In this document: positions 51,492 through 61,100 of the stretch, piece after piece
Layout of the letters: every line of letters starts with the position of its first letter
Position numbering within the stretch: position 1 is the stretch's first letter
Source of the DNA: Dyadobacter bucti
GTDB lineage: Bacteria; Bacteroidota; Bacteroidia; Cytophagales; Spirosomataceae
NCBI RefSeq assembly: GCF_005869225.1
Contig: NZ_SWFP01000005.1
Location: forward strand, 620,001 to 684,000
Length of the DNA: 64,000 bases
Direction: 5' to 3'
Translations under genes and position numbers: made by a program
Notes under the pieces: generated by a model
Told to the model about the DNA's origin: nothing
The model's input: only the letters and a program-made list of their open reading frames with translations
The model's database searches: none

Positions 51492-52910
51492 ATGTTCGAC
51501 ATTTCAAAAACGAAGCTATTCGTTGTTGCTTGCTGTTTTTTTGCCCTTGCCTCGCTTACGTATATTCACCGGTACCCTACCGGCGATGATGCCTGGTTTG
51601 CAGAACAGTCGTTCTGGCTTCAAAAAGAGGGTATAATTAGGTCGGAGTTTTTCAGAGGCCTGCTCGGCTGGGAAAATCAGATCCTGGTGAGCCATAAACT
51701 GTTCCTGCTGGTAGGTGCGGTATTTATCCAACTTTTTGGTTATCAGTTACCTGCCCTTCAGTTTGTTGGATTGGTGTTTTTTTATACGATTGTCGGCGAG
51801 CTCTTTATCTATATCAGAAAAAGGGAAGGGGAAATTTATTCATGGTACTTACCTGCTATGCTTATACTGGTATTCGCCAACAGGCTTTTGGTAAAAATGA
51901 GTTTCGAAAACCGGCCGGAAATGATGCTGACCGCTCTCGGGTTTGGTTCCTTTTTGCTGATCGACCATGATAGAAAAAGTACCTGGAAAGTCCTTCTTGC
52001 TGCTGTGCTGGCAGGACTTGCTTTTCTTACACATCTAAACGGTGTTATATATTTAATAGCAGGAATGGTCACGCTGATCTGTTCCCGCAATTACCGGAGT
52101 ACCTTGGTTTTCATGATTGCGGGTGGTTTCACCTGTCTGGCATATTTCATTGACATCATACAGGCCGACAACGGATTGCTGGCCTGGTACCAACAATTCC
52201 GGGGAGATCCGGCGACGCAAAATGCATTCGGTCTGTCCTCAAAGCTCCTGCAGTTGGTAACCTATCCCAGGCTTTTTTTTCATTCGCCTGAACAAATTGC
52301 CGTTTCACTGCTGCTTGTGTTTTTACTGTGGAACCAGCGCGCTTACATTAAATTGCTTCCGGTACGTCTCCGGGTTTATTCGCTGACGTTACTGCTATCG
52401 TTTTGGCTGATCACCAAGGCCAACGGAGCGCTTTACCTTGTACTTTTTATTCCCTTTATGCTGGTTTTGGCGTACGAACTTTATCGTTTGGCACCTTTTC
52501 GGAGCTGGGCGTTGAAGCTTGTGATTGCTGCGTATTTTGTGATCGGGGTTGTGGGTATGTGCCAGATCATATATACCAATGCGACGATGGAGTATTTGCC
52601 TGTATCCTATGAAAAGCTCCGAAAAGACATTCCCGACCACAAAAGCGGGTTTGTGCCGCTGACATTTTTTTTCAACGAATACGAACAATATCCCCGCTTG
52701 CTGACACACGAGAATTACAAGCTTCAATCCAATAAAAAAGGGATGACGACTGTTAAAATGGCTAAATGGGCCTATAAAAATGGTGCTGGATTCATAGTAA
52801 TGGACTACAAATTCAGGCCGGAACCATACTATCCCAAAGCTGGGACAAAAAAAATACCTTTTTACAACTTGTCGTTTTTCAACGGACGTTTTGCGATTTA
52901 TCAGCGCTGA
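51492..52910 (+). CDS. GT39/ArnT-like membrane glycosyltransferase
   Basis: A 472-aa inner-membrane protein with about 10-11 hydrophobic segments followed by a short soluble end. The first periplasmic loop has the acidic motif RYPTGDDAWFAEQSFWLQ, typical of lipid-linked-sugar GT-C enzymes (PMT/ArnT). Later segments include FLTHLNGVIYLIAGMVTLI and GALYLVLFIPFMLVLAYELY. It would transfer a sugar from a polyprenyl carrier on the periplasmic face. It follows the GT2 gene by 60 bp. Its TGA stop directly abuts the corA stop on the other strand. Confidence 0.82.
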   Translation: MFDISKTKLFVVACCFFALASLTYIHRYPTGDDAWFAEQSFWLQKEGIIRSEFFRGLLGWENQILVSHKLFLLVGAVFIQLFGYQLPALQFVGLVFFYTIVGELFIYIRKREGEIYSWYLPAMLILVFANRLLVKMSFENRPEMMLTALGFGSFLLIDHDRKSTWKVLLAAVLAGLAFLTHLNGVIYLIAGMVTLICSRNYRSTLVFMIAGGFTCLAYFIDIIQADNGLLAWYQQFRGDPATQNAFGLSSKLLQLVTYPRLFFHSPEQIAVSLLLVFLLWNQRAYIKLLPVRLRVYSLTLLLSFWLITKANGALYLVLFIPFMLVLAYELYRLAPFRSWALKLVIAAYFVIGVVGMCQIIYTNATMEYLPVSYEKLRKDIPDHKSGFVPLTFFFNEYEQYPRLLTHENYKLQSNKKGMTTVKMAKWAYKNGAGFIVMDYKFRPEPYYPKAGTKKIPFYNLSFFNGRFAIYQR

Positions 52911-53855
52911 TCAGATCCATCTTTTCTTTTTGAAAAACCACAGAACCACGAGCGAAGAAAACACCATCAGTAGCAGTGAACCCCAAAATCCCCAGGGTTC
53001 GCCGGTAGATGGGATATGGTCGTAATTCATGCCAAAAATACCGGCAATCAGGGTTGGAGGCATAAATATGATGGTTACAACCGTGAAAATCTTAATCACC
53101 TGGCTCTGTTCAAGGTTGATCAAACCCATAAAGGTATTTTGAAGATATTCGAGCCGCTCAAAGTTGAAAGTCGTATACTCCAGCAATGAACTGATGTCTT
53201 TGAGGATAATCCTGAGATGTTCCTTCCTGTCTTCCGGAAAATACTGGCTCCGCAGAATACCCGAAAGTACCCGCTGTTTATCGATACTTGTTTCGCGCAG
53301 CATCATTGTGATTTCCTGTAACCCACTGATCCGGATCAGCACTTCCTGACGTGCTTTTTGTTCGTGACTGAGGTCCTTACTGATAGCGGAAATGTCCCTC
53401 GAAATGGCTTCAAGCGAATCGGCATCGGCTTCGATCCTGGTTTCAAGCAATAGCAGCATAAAGTCAACGCCGGTCTGGAAAGTATCTGGGCTGACTTTCA
53501 TTTTCTTTACGGCGTCTGCAAATGTTTTAGAATCACCGCGACGATATGTGAACAGGATATTTTTGTTGAGGATAAATGAAACCGGGTAAGTTTCGTAGCC
53601 ATTCTGATCCACTTTCAGGAAGTTAGAGTTGGCGTTAATGGTGTCATTTTGTTCAAAAAACCTGGAACTGCTTTCAATTTCCACGATTTCCTGCGGAGTC
53701 TGAAAACTGATCTCACATTTGTTTTCCACCCATTCTTCCTCCTCGGCAGTGGGGGATTGCAGATCCACCCAAACAAGATTTTTGACCTTGCCCAGTTCAC
53801 GGATATCATTCTCGCGCTTGATTAATCTGCCTTCTTTGTAAAATATGCGTACCAT
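52911..53855 (-). CDS. corA: CorA family magnesium/cobalt transporter
   Basis: A 314-aa protein. A long cytoplasmic, helical funnel domain is followed by two C-terminal membrane helices. The first ends in the diagnostic selectivity motif GMN (IAGIFGMNYDHIP), and the second is LLLMVFSSLVVLWFF with a basic KKKRW tail. RLEYLQNTFMGLINLEQSQVIKIFTVVTIIFMPPTLIAGIFG is the pore region. It mediates Mg2+ influx. No riboswitch-like leader is evident: the upstream sequence is a purine-rich tract. Confidence 0.94.
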   Translation of the reverse strand: MVRIFYKEGRLIKRENDIRELGKVKNLVWVDLQSPTAEEEEWVENKCEISFQTPQEIVEIESSSRFFEQNDTINANSNFLKVDQNGYETYPVSFILNKNILFTYRRGDSKTFADAVKKMKVSPDTFQTGVDFMLLLLETRIEADADSLEAISRDISAISKDLSHEQKARQEVLIRISGLQEITMMLRETSIDKQRVLSGILRSQYFPEDRKEHLRIILKDISSLLEYTTFNFERLEYLQNTFMGLINLEQSQVIKIFTVVTIIFMPPTLIAGIFGMNYDHIPSTGEPWGFWGSLLLMVFSSLVVLWFFKKKRWI

Positions 53856-53880
53856 TTTTTAAAATTGAGAAAAAAGTAGC

Positions 53881-53934
53881 GAAGAAAAAAGGAGGGAAGG
53901 TGGAAGGGAGGAAAGGAGGAAGGGGACGAGGGAA
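53881..53934 (+). repeat. Polypurine tract upstream of corA
   Basis: 54 nt of A and G with only two pyrimidines (T at 53901, C at 53927), built from GGAGG, GGAAGG and GAAAGG blocks. It lies 26 bp upstream of the corA ATG. Read on the corA strand it is a C/T-rich leader. It is partly complementary to the repeat at 54188. Confidence 0.75.
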
Positions 53935-54018
53935 TTGGATGTTTTTTAGGATCTAGTGAAAATTTAAGAATTATTAGATAATTTAATAGATCGTTGTTTA
54001 GAGAAATAAAGTCGAGTA

Positions 54019-54162
54019 ATGAAAAATGCTGACAAAAGGCTAATTGATATATCTAAAATCAAGGTGAGTGCCAAAGTTAAAAGCCACGCCAATGATCCGT
54101 TTGTACTTAAAAAATTAGAAGAGGCGCGGCGGGTTTTAAAGAGCCTTGAAAAAATCAGGTAG
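54019..54162 (+). CDS. Small 47-aa hypothetical protein
   Basis: ATG at 54019 to TAG at 54160-54162 encodes a basic, helical peptide: MKNADKRLIDISKIKVSAKV, then a middle with NDPFVLKKLEEA and an end RVLKSLEKIR. Composition is protein-like and lacks low-complexity character, unlike the tracts on both sides. I do not recognise a family. It resembles in size and charge the small antitoxin-type proteins elsewhere in the window. Confidence is limited. Confidence 0.4.
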   Translation: MKNADKRLIDISKIKVSAKVKSHANDPFVLKKLEEARRVLKSLEKIR

Positions 54163-54187
54163 TGATAGCCCAGCATGACATCTTAAT

Positions 54188-54224
54188 CCTCCCTCCTCCC
54201 TTTCCTCCCTCCTCCCTTTCCTCC
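54188..54224 (+). repeat. Tandem 16-bp pyrimidine repeat, 2.3 copies
   Basis: CCTCCCTCCTCCCTTT at 54188-54203 is repeated exactly at 54204-54219, followed by CCTCC. It lies 33 bp before the MFS start, where slippage could change promoter spacing. Its complement resembles the purine tract near corA. Confidence 0.85.
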
Positions 54225-54244
54225 AGCTTTTAAAGTAAAAGTTG

Positions 54245-54252
54245 TAATTTTG
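54245..54252 (+). promoter_or_regulatory. Candidate -7 box (TAATTTTG) immediately before the MFS start
   Basis: This is an exact TAnnTTTG match ending 4 bp before the ATG at 54257. If used, the mRNA would begin at or near the start codon (leaderless). Confidence 0.35.
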
Positions 54253-54256
54253 CCAA

Positions 54257-55444
54257 ATGCAAAGTAGTGCTTCCTCGGGGATATTTACGACACAATTCTG
54301 GTTATTGGGGCTTAGCTCGTTTTTATTCTCTTCCAGTTTCAATATGCTCATACCGGAACTTCCCGGTTACCTTTCTAACATGGGCGGTGCTGAGTACAAA
54401 GGCGCCATTATAGGTTTGTTCACATTGACGGCAGGATTGTCGCGGCCGTTCAGCGGCAGGCTTACCGACCGGATCGGCAGGGTTCCCGTCATGGCTTTCG
54501 GTTCGATCGTCTGTTTTGTCTGCGGATTTTTATATCCTCTGTTTACGACTGTAATGCCATTCCTGCTGTTACGTCTCGTTCATGGATTTTCCACAGGATT
54601 TAAACCTACGGGAACTTCCGCCTACGTTGCTGACATTGTACCGGCCGACCGTAGGGGTGAGGCTATGGGAATTCATGGTATGTGTATGGGTGTCGGATCT
54701 GCGTTCGGGCCGGCCGTGGGCAGCATGATCAGTCTTACTTTTTCATTGAATGCGCTTTTCTACACATCATCCCTTTTTGCATTTCTTTCTATTGCGATCC
54801 TTTTGAATATGAAAGAAACACTGCAGAAGAAAGAACGCTTATCGTTGAACGCTTTTAAGATTACGCGGCGGGATATTTTTGAGCCGGATGTGTTCAGCCC
54901 TGCTCTGATCACTTTTCTGTGTTACTTTGGTTTTGGGGCGGTTTCAACGGTAACTCCCGATTTTAGTGGCTATCTGGGCCTGCAAAATCGCGGATATTAT
55001 TTTATGGTCTTTACTCTATTCTCCATTCTGGTGCGCCTTTTTGCCGGTAAAATTTCCGATAAGCATGGCAGGATGCCAGTAACGCTTGTGGGGATTTCGG
55101 TGCTCATCATCGCTATGGTCGTTACCGGATTTGCAGATTCGATTACTTTATTTTTAACCGGTGCTGCATTTTTTGGGGTGGCAATGGGTATTCTTTCTCC
55201 GGTACTTTCCGCCTGGACGGTGGACCTTAGCCGGGATGACAACCGGGGCAGAGCTATCGCAACCATGTTTATTTCCCTCGAGGCGGGAATTGGGCTGGGC
55301 GCATTTTTATCGGCTGCAATTTTTGTAAACCGCCGGGAAAATCTTCAGCTGGTATTTTTTTGTATGGCCGGTTTTGCAATCGCTGCATTGATTTACACCG
55401 CCTGTATCTATCAATATAAAAAACGCCGGGCACGTGTTATTTGA
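54257..55444 (+). CDS. MFS transporter, 12 membrane segments
   Basis: A 395-aa major facilitator. The first helix is FWLLGLSSFLFSSSFNMLIPELPGYL. The loop 2-3 signature GRLTDRIGRVPVM is present, and the matching loop 8-9 has GKISDKHGRMPVTL. RLVHGFSTGFKPTGTSAYVADIVPADRRGEAMG is typical of drug or small-molecule efflux proteins of the DHA1 kind. The substrate is unknown. It overlaps the following YigZ gene by 11 bp, so the two are coupled. Confidence 0.9.
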   Translation: MQSSASSGIFTTQFWLLGLSSFLFSSSFNMLIPELPGYLSNMGGAEYKGAIIGLFTLTAGLSRPFSGRLTDRIGRVPVMAFGSIVCFVCGFLYPLFTTVMPFLLLRLVHGFSTGFKPTGTSAYVADIVPADRRGEAMGIHGMCMGVGSAFGPAVGSMISLTFSLNALFYTSSLFAFLSIAILLNMKETLQKKERLSLNAFKITRRDIFEPDVFSPALITFLCYFGFGAVSTVTPDFSGYLGLQNRGYYFMVFTLFSILVRLFAGKISDKHGRMPVTLVGISVLIIAMVVTGFADSITLFLTGAAFFGVAMGILSPVLSAWTVDLSRDDNRGRAIATMFISLEAGIGLGAFLSAAIFVNRRENLQLVFFCMAGFAIAALIYTACIYQYKKRRARVI

Positions 55445-56039
55445 CGACAGCTTTCAAACCATAGCAGTTCCATCGGAAGGATTTTTCAAAGACAAAGGCA
55501 GCAAGTTTCTCGCCTATGCCTTTCCGGTTCAGAATGACCAGGAAGCAAAAACGCACCTGGAAGAGCTTCGTGAACTGCATCCCAAAGCGGTTCATCATTG
55601 TTATGCATACCGCCTTGGGACCGACCGGATGAGTTACCGGATGAGTGACGACGGCGAACCTTCGGGAACGGCCGGTCGGCCCATTCTCAATATCCTGTAT
55701 TCGAAGGATGTTACCAATATCCTTGTTGTGGTTGTGCGTTATTTCGGAGGTACGCTGCTGGGCGTTCCCGGCCTGATCAATGCGTACAAAACCGCGACAG
55801 AAAGTGCGCTCGACGAGGCAGAGGTCATTACGCGGCACTTATCGCATTTCTACGAGTTGAGATTTTCGTACATCCAAATGAATGATGTCATGCGGATCGC
55901 AAAGGAAATGGAACTGCCGGTTTCGGAGCAACAGTTTGAAATGGAATGCCGCATGATCGTGGAAGTCCGGACTACGTTGACGGAGCGTTTTATGATGCGA
56001 TGCGAAAAGGTTGAGGGGCTCAGCATTCAATTGTTGTAG
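55434..56039 (+). CDS. YigZ/IMPACT family protein
   Basis: A 201-aa protein. The N-terminal UPF0029 (Impact) domain has SEGFFKDKGSKFLAYAFPV, HHCYAYRLG, SDDGEPSGTAGRPIL and VVVRYFGGTLLGVPGLINAY, all strong YigZ features. The C-terminal DUF1949 domain is a ferredoxin-like fold (ELRFSYIQMNDVMRIAKEM). Bacterial members are linked to translation or RNA binding without a firm function. The start is GTG at 55434, inside the MFS gene, which overlaps by 11 bp. Confidence 0.9.
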   Translation: MLFDDSFQTIAVPSEGFFKDKGSKFLAYAFPVQNDQEAKTHLEELRELHPKAVHHCYAYRLGTDRMSYRMSDDGEPSGTAGRPILNILYSKDVTNILVVVVRYFGGTLLGVPGLINAYKTATESALDEAEVITRHLSHFYELRFSYIQMNDVMRIAKEMELPVSEQQFEMECRMIVEVRTTLTERFMMRCEKVEGLSIQLL

Positions 56040-56051
56040 GGGTAGCAAATC

Positions 56052-56231
56052 TTAGTTATCTTCATCTTTCAGCATTCTGATAAAATCCTCTTCATAAGCC
56101 TTCAACGCCGCCAGCAATTCTTTTAATTCCTTCTCCTCGGGAGATCCTTTTTTGGCCCCGAAAATTTCATCCGCCCGCTCCGAGGCCTTTTCATAGTCAC
56201 TTTCATTTTTGATCACCATATCGCCGCGCAT
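56052..56231 (-). CDS. 59-aa orphan HigA N-terminus-like protein
   Basis: The frame runs from ATG 56231 to TAA 56052-56054, giving MRGDMVIKNESDYEKASERA, a middle with DEIFGAKKGSPEEKEL, and an end LLAALKAYEEDFIRML plus DEDN. The helical pattern (E-x-DYE.A..R.DEIF.A..G.PE..EL..L...L..YE) is the N-terminal part of HigA-type antitoxins, normally followed by a helix-turn-helix. Here the protein ends before it, much like the truncated HigA at 25,197. No toxin gene is adjacent. A start at the internal ATG, five codons in, is also possible. Confidence 0.65.
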   Translation of the reverse strand: MRGDMVIKNESDYEKASERADEIFGAKKGSPEEKELKELLAALKAYEEDFIRMLKDEDN

Positions 56232-56271
56232 TTATTTGTGATACGGTAAAGATATTTATAAAGGCTGAAAC

Positions 56272-56300
56272 GTAAAAAAAACCGGCCTTTCGACCGGTTC
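56272..56300 (-). terminator. Intrinsic terminator with GAAA tetraloop after the second susD
   Basis: On the minus strand, AACCGGTC pairs with GGCCGGTT (one T-G wobble) across a GAAA tetraloop and is followed by a run of T. It lies 24 bp past the susD stop. Confidence 0.85.
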
Positions 56301-56323
56301 ATTTAATTTAGCAAACAGAAATA

Positions 56324-58087
56324 TTAGTATCCCGGATTCTGGATTAATGTCGGGTTACCGTCTTTCTGGCTGTTCAGAATCTCATCCTGTGGAATCGGGA
56401 AGTACTTGTTTTTCGCGGCAAATACTTTTCCGGCCATGTAGCCACGCTTTCCAAAAGTACGCCCCGATGGTTCTTTACCGGGAACAGCCTCTTCGGCAGC
56501 ATATTTGTTCAGGACTTTTTCCGCTATGCCCCAGCGGACGAGGTCAAAGAAGCGGTGTCCCTCCATAGCAAATTCCAGCCTCTGCTCCATACGAACCGCG
56601 TTTCTTGCATAATCTGCACCCTTGGCAGCGAAAGTTCCGGCTTGGTAGGGCTCTACAACATAAGTAACCGTAGGATCCTGGACAGAACCAGTTTTTGCCC
56701 GCAAACGAACCTGGTTTACATAACCTTCCGCCAAAGCGAGATTATTCAACTCCACTTCGCATTCGGCAAGCCAGAGCAACACATGAGAAACTTTCAGTAA
56801 TCTGTAGTTATTGTTAACATTCCGCTTGCTGGTGGAGTGGGTGGTGCTGTTTTCTTCGGCCAGGTAATACATCCATTTTTTACCTGTAAACGGCCCGGCG
56901 TATTCTTGGGAACGGATCCAAGTAGAGCCGGGCATAGGGCCCCAGTCGAGGAAGTTCACTCCGCGGCGGCCAACTGTCCAGTCGAGTCGCGGATCGACAG
57001 GAACACTTTTGTCGAGCGTGAATGCAGCTGATGCAACTATTCCCTGATCATTTGGTAAATCCACTTTGTTGTAAGTATCCAGCGTTCCGTCTGCCGCAGT
57101 TCCGATCATCGGCAGGCCGTTTTCTGTTTTAAATGCATTCACCAGGTTGTGTGACGGCTGGTAGAAACCGCAGCAACCTCTTCCCGGAGCATTGGCGGAA
57201 TATGGCCAGTTCAAATTATCCCCGGCATTCCCGTTGTTACCATTTGTACCATCATTTACCGAAAACTGGACTTCAAAAATCGATTCGGTATTGTTGTTCC
57301 CCGTAGTCCTGTAATTATCGTGGTAGTTGGCAACCAGCTTTTTACCTGAGTTTTTCAACACGTCTTCCAGTATGGTTTTAGCATCAGCCCATTTCTTCTG
57401 GAACAAATAGGCTTTGGCCAGATATGTTTTGGCCGCCCACTTGGTAGCTCTGCCTTTTTGTCCCTGTGTGGCTGGGAGGTTTTCCGCGGCAAACTGAAAA
57501 TCTGCTTCAATTTTTGGCCAGATATCCTCTGTATTAGGTATTTTGGTAGAATTGCGGTCGGCCGCGACGTAAATTTTCTCATCGATAAAAGGTACTTTGT
57601 CCCACATCTTTTTGGCTTCAAAATGGTAATGTGCCCTTAAAAAGCGTGCTTCTGCAACCACCTGCGTTATTTCTTCTTTGGTCATATCCTTCACAAGTGG
57701 GTTGTTGGCTATCTGGATCACCTCATTGCAGCGCGCAACTCCGTCGTAAGAATGCCACCATTTTCCAAGAAAATAAGTATTGTCCGACAGCCAGTTGTAT
57801 TGCTCAATAAATGATTGCTCCGGCTGGTCACCTGCGTCGGTCCCTTTTACCGCGTCGTCGCTACTGATACCACCAAAAACATAATTTGAAATGGTAGACT
57901 GGCGCCCGGTATTGCCGGCACCTACACCGTCCAAAAGTGAGTATGCGCCTATCAACAGGGCATTTACACCGTTTTTGTTACTCAACTGTTCAAGCGAAGC
58001 ACGGCCCTGCGGCTTCAGATCAAAAAAGCTGTCGGAGCAGGAGAAGCCGAGACCGACCAATATGAATACTAATATGATTTTTTTCAT
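56324..58087 (-). CDS. SusD/RagB outer-membrane lipoprotein (second pair)
   Basis: A 587-aa lipoprotein with signal MKKIILVFILVGLGFSC (Cys17). Classic SusD layout: DSFFDLKPQGRASLEQL, NGVNALLIGAYSLLDG, VAEARFLRAHYHFEAKKMWDKVPFI and KTYLAKAYLFQKKWADAKTILEDVL in the TPR region, then VLLWLAECEVELNNLALAEGYVNQVRLRA and RMEQRLEFAMEGHRFFDLVRWG, ending near KNKYFPIPQDEI. The last blocks are signature SusD motifs. The frame opens 32 codons earlier, but the lipoprotein signal fixes the start at 58087. It follows its SusC partner by 34 bp. Confidence 0.95.
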   Translation of the reverse strand: MKKIILVFILVGLGFSCSDSFFDLKPQGRASLEQLSNKNGVNALLIGAYSLLDGVGAGNTGRQSTISNYVFGGISSDDAVKGTDAGDQPEQSFIEQYNWLSDNTYFLGKWWHSYDGVARCNEVIQIANNPLVKDMTKEEITQVVAEARFLRAHYHFEAKKMWDKVPFIDEKIYVAADRNSTKIPNTEDIWPKIEADFQFAAENLPATQGQKGRATKWAAKTYLAKAYLFQKKWADAKTILEDVLKNSGKKLVANYHDNYRTTGNNNTESIFEVQFSVNDGTNGNNGNAGDNLNWPYSANAPGRGCCGFYQPSHNLVNAFKTENGLPMIGTAADGTLDTYNKVDLPNDQGIVASAAFTLDKSVPVDPRLDWTVGRRGVNFLDWGPMPGSTWIRSQEYAGPFTGKKWMYYLAEENSTTHSTSKRNVNNNYRLLKVSHVLLWLAECEVELNNLALAEGYVNQVRLRAKTGSVQDPTVTYVVEPYQAGTFAAKGADYARNAVRMEQRLEFAMEGHRFFDLVRWGIAEKVLNKYAAEEAVPGKEPSGRTFGKRGYMAGKVFAAKNKYFPIPQDEILNSQKDGNPTLIQNPGY

Positions 58088-58121
58088 CGTATGATTCGTA
58101 AAAATTTGAATGTCTGTTAGA

Positions 58122-61100
58122 TTAAAAACCGAAACGTAAGCCGACGAGATAGGACTTTGCAACCGGGTAAGAGCCTTCGTCAACGCCCATGTGGGTATCC
58201 TGGTTATTTTCTCCCGATCTTCTCAGGTTGATATCCGGATCAAGTCCTGTGTATTTTGTGAGCGTGAACAGGTTTTGTCCCTGAACATAGACCTGGGCAG
58301 ATCCGATCTTTATCTTTTTCAGCAGGTTTGCAGGCAGGGTATAGGTTAGCTGGATATTTTTCATGCGCAAGTAAGAACCGTCTTCCAGGAAGTAGGACGA
58401 CACCTGCTGGCTGGTAGCATCACCTGAATTGAGCCGTGGAAGCTTGGCGTTGTCACCTGATTGTTTCCAGGAGTTGTACAGCATGTCTTTTGACCTGTTA
58501 CCCTGGAAAACATTGAAATCCGTCCAGTATCTTACATAGTTGAAAATCTGGTTGCCTTGCACGCCTTGTCCGAACATGGTCAGATCAAAAGCTTTGTATC
58601 CCACGCTGATGTTGATACCGTAAGTAAAAGCGGGGTGAGGATTGCCGATAATCGTTCTGTCGGCAGCAGTAATGATGCCGTCTCCATTTACGTCCCTGAA
58701 TTTAAAGGTACCTTCCCTGGTATACGATCCGAACTTGGGTGCGCTGGCGGCCTCAGCTTCGTCTTTGATCACGCCATCGACAAAATAACCGTAGTAGCTC
58801 GCAATCGGCAGACCGGCTTTCGTGGCCGACATGGCTGGTAAACGTGTGGTAAAGCCAAAGATCGTAGCATTTGGGTCATTATTCAGTTTCAGTACCTCAT
58901 TTTTATAATGCCCGAAATTGACGCCCACCTGGTAGTTGAAATCACCTCTCTTGTCGCGGTAAGTCAAACCAATATCTATCCCTCTGTTTCTCACTTCACC
59001 AATGTTGGTATAAGGGATCGTACCGCTACCGGCAGTTCTTGGAATCGCGATCTGCGTCAGCATATCGGAGGTGACACGATTGTAAGCGTCCAGCACCAGC
59101 TCCAGTTTGTTATTGAGTAAGGTCGCATCCAGGCCTATGTTTGTCGAAGTGTTGGTTTCCCACTTGCCGTTGGCATTACCAAACTGGACGAGATCGAAAC
59201 CTGTAACGATAGAAGTTCCCGACCCGGCGATATCATAGGCATTGTTCTGTGGATCAGATGCATATAACGTGTACGCATTGTATACATTAGGGATGAGTTG
59301 GTTACCTGTTTTTCCCCAGCCTACCCTGAGTTTCAGGTCATCCACAAACTTGACCGATTTCATAAAGCTGAGCTCCGTCATCCGCATACCCACTGAAAAA
59401 GCCGGGAAAATACCGTAGCGATTAGCCTCGGAAAAACGGGAAGAACCATCGCGCCGTAAAGTGAAATCAGCCAGGAAAAGCTCCTTAAACGAGTAATTGA
59501 CTTTTCCGAACTGCGAGAACAATGAACTCTCCGTTGCACCTGGCCCTGCGTTGCTCAGACCTGCTACGAAACCGGCATCGAGGTAGCGGTATTCCAGATC
59601 GTCAAATGCGAAGTTGCTTCGGCTCGCCCTGAACTCAGCCGCATACGTTTTGACCGCCTCGGTACCAACCAACAGATTGACCGTGTGCACTCCGAACGAT
59701 TTGTTGTAGTTCAGGGTATTGAACCAGGTATAGGAGCGGTCCACATTGTTGATCACATTGAGACTGTTTGCATTCCTGGCTTCTGCCGCTTCAATGTCGC
59801 GATGAAAGTATTCGGATCTGTTGAACTGATTGTATTCCAATCCGAAACTGGTTCTTGCGTATAATCCCGGAAGGATGTCGACCTGAGCATAGGCATTTCC
59901 GAAAGCGTGCGTACCTTTTGTGATATTGTCTTTTTCACGGTAAAGGCGGGCGAGGGGATTGGGTGCATTTCCGAGGTTGCTTCCACGGCTTCCTGCAAAA
60001 CCGTTATAGGGGGACAAGTTTGAACCTCCCAATGCCGCCGGTCCGTTGGTGATATCAAATACGGGGATAATCGGGTGAACCCGGATCGCGAACATGATCG
60101 GATTACTTTCGTCATTGTTGACAATGCCCTGTCTTTCGTCATAAGAGAAGGTAAAGTTTTCCCCTACGGTCACCTTGCCTTTGGTAAACTCTGTATTGGC
60201 GCGCAGTGAATACCTCTTGTAGTTGGTGTATCTCAAAATGCCATCCTGCTTAAAATAATTGGCAGAAAGGGCATACTTTGCAGTTTTTGATCCGCCCGAA
60301 GCTCCTACCTGAAAATTGGCAATAGATGCCGGATCGAAGATGACATCCTGCCAGTCTGTGCCCTCTTTATTGGATTTGGTAATGTTAAAGGCAGTTTTGC
60401 CTAGATTGGGATCGGCTATGTCATTCGTATAAGTGTAGTTTCCGGGCAGTGTGCCGTATACATTTGGATAAATATAATCCGCGATCGTCTGCTCGCCGTT
60501 GGGCCCGAACTTGTATTGAGCCGAAGGCGAGGTTTCCGATGGACTTTTCCCTGCACCAAGGTCGGACTGATAAAGGTATTGCCCCAATTCGTTGGTGTTC
60601 AGAAGATCCAGCATTTTGCCAGGTCTTTGTGTACCGGTATAAAAGTCAAAAGTGATTTTAGGCTCGCCTGGTTTGCCTTTTTTTGTGGTGATAATTACCA
60701 CGCCATTGGCGGCACGGGCGCCGTATATAGAAGCCGCGGATGCATCTTTGAGTACCTGCATGGATTCGATATCATTGGGATTCAGCTGATTGAGTGTTCC
60801 CTGGGTGGGTACGCCGTCGATAACGTAGAGCGGACTATTGTTGTTAATTGATCCAAATCCCCGGATACGTACCATGGTTCCGCCACCCGGTGAGTTATCG
60901 TTTCCGACGGTCACCCCTGAGGCGCGCCCCTGCAACATCTGGGTAACACTGGCTGTGGGAACTGCCGTGAGCTCCTTGGTATTGATGACGGTAACAGCCC
61001 CGGTGATATCTTTTTTCCTCTGGGCGGCATAACCCGTCACGACCACTTCGGTGAGGTTTTTGACGTCATCTTCGAGTGAAATGTCGATGACGGTTTGATT

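Larger units (their letters stand above)
53856..54256. other. 400-bp gap between corA and the MFS gene with purine/pyrimidine tracts
   Basis: This region holds a purine tract (53881-53934), a 47-aa ORF (54019-54162), a pyrimidine-rich tandem repeat (54188-54224) and a TAATTTTG box (54245-54252). The two tracts are largely complementary and could pair. No RNA gene is recognised. Confidence 0.55.

Noticed and set aside
54188-54224. CRISPR-like array
   Set aside because: It is a direct head-to-tail 16-bp repeat with no spacers and no cas genes.
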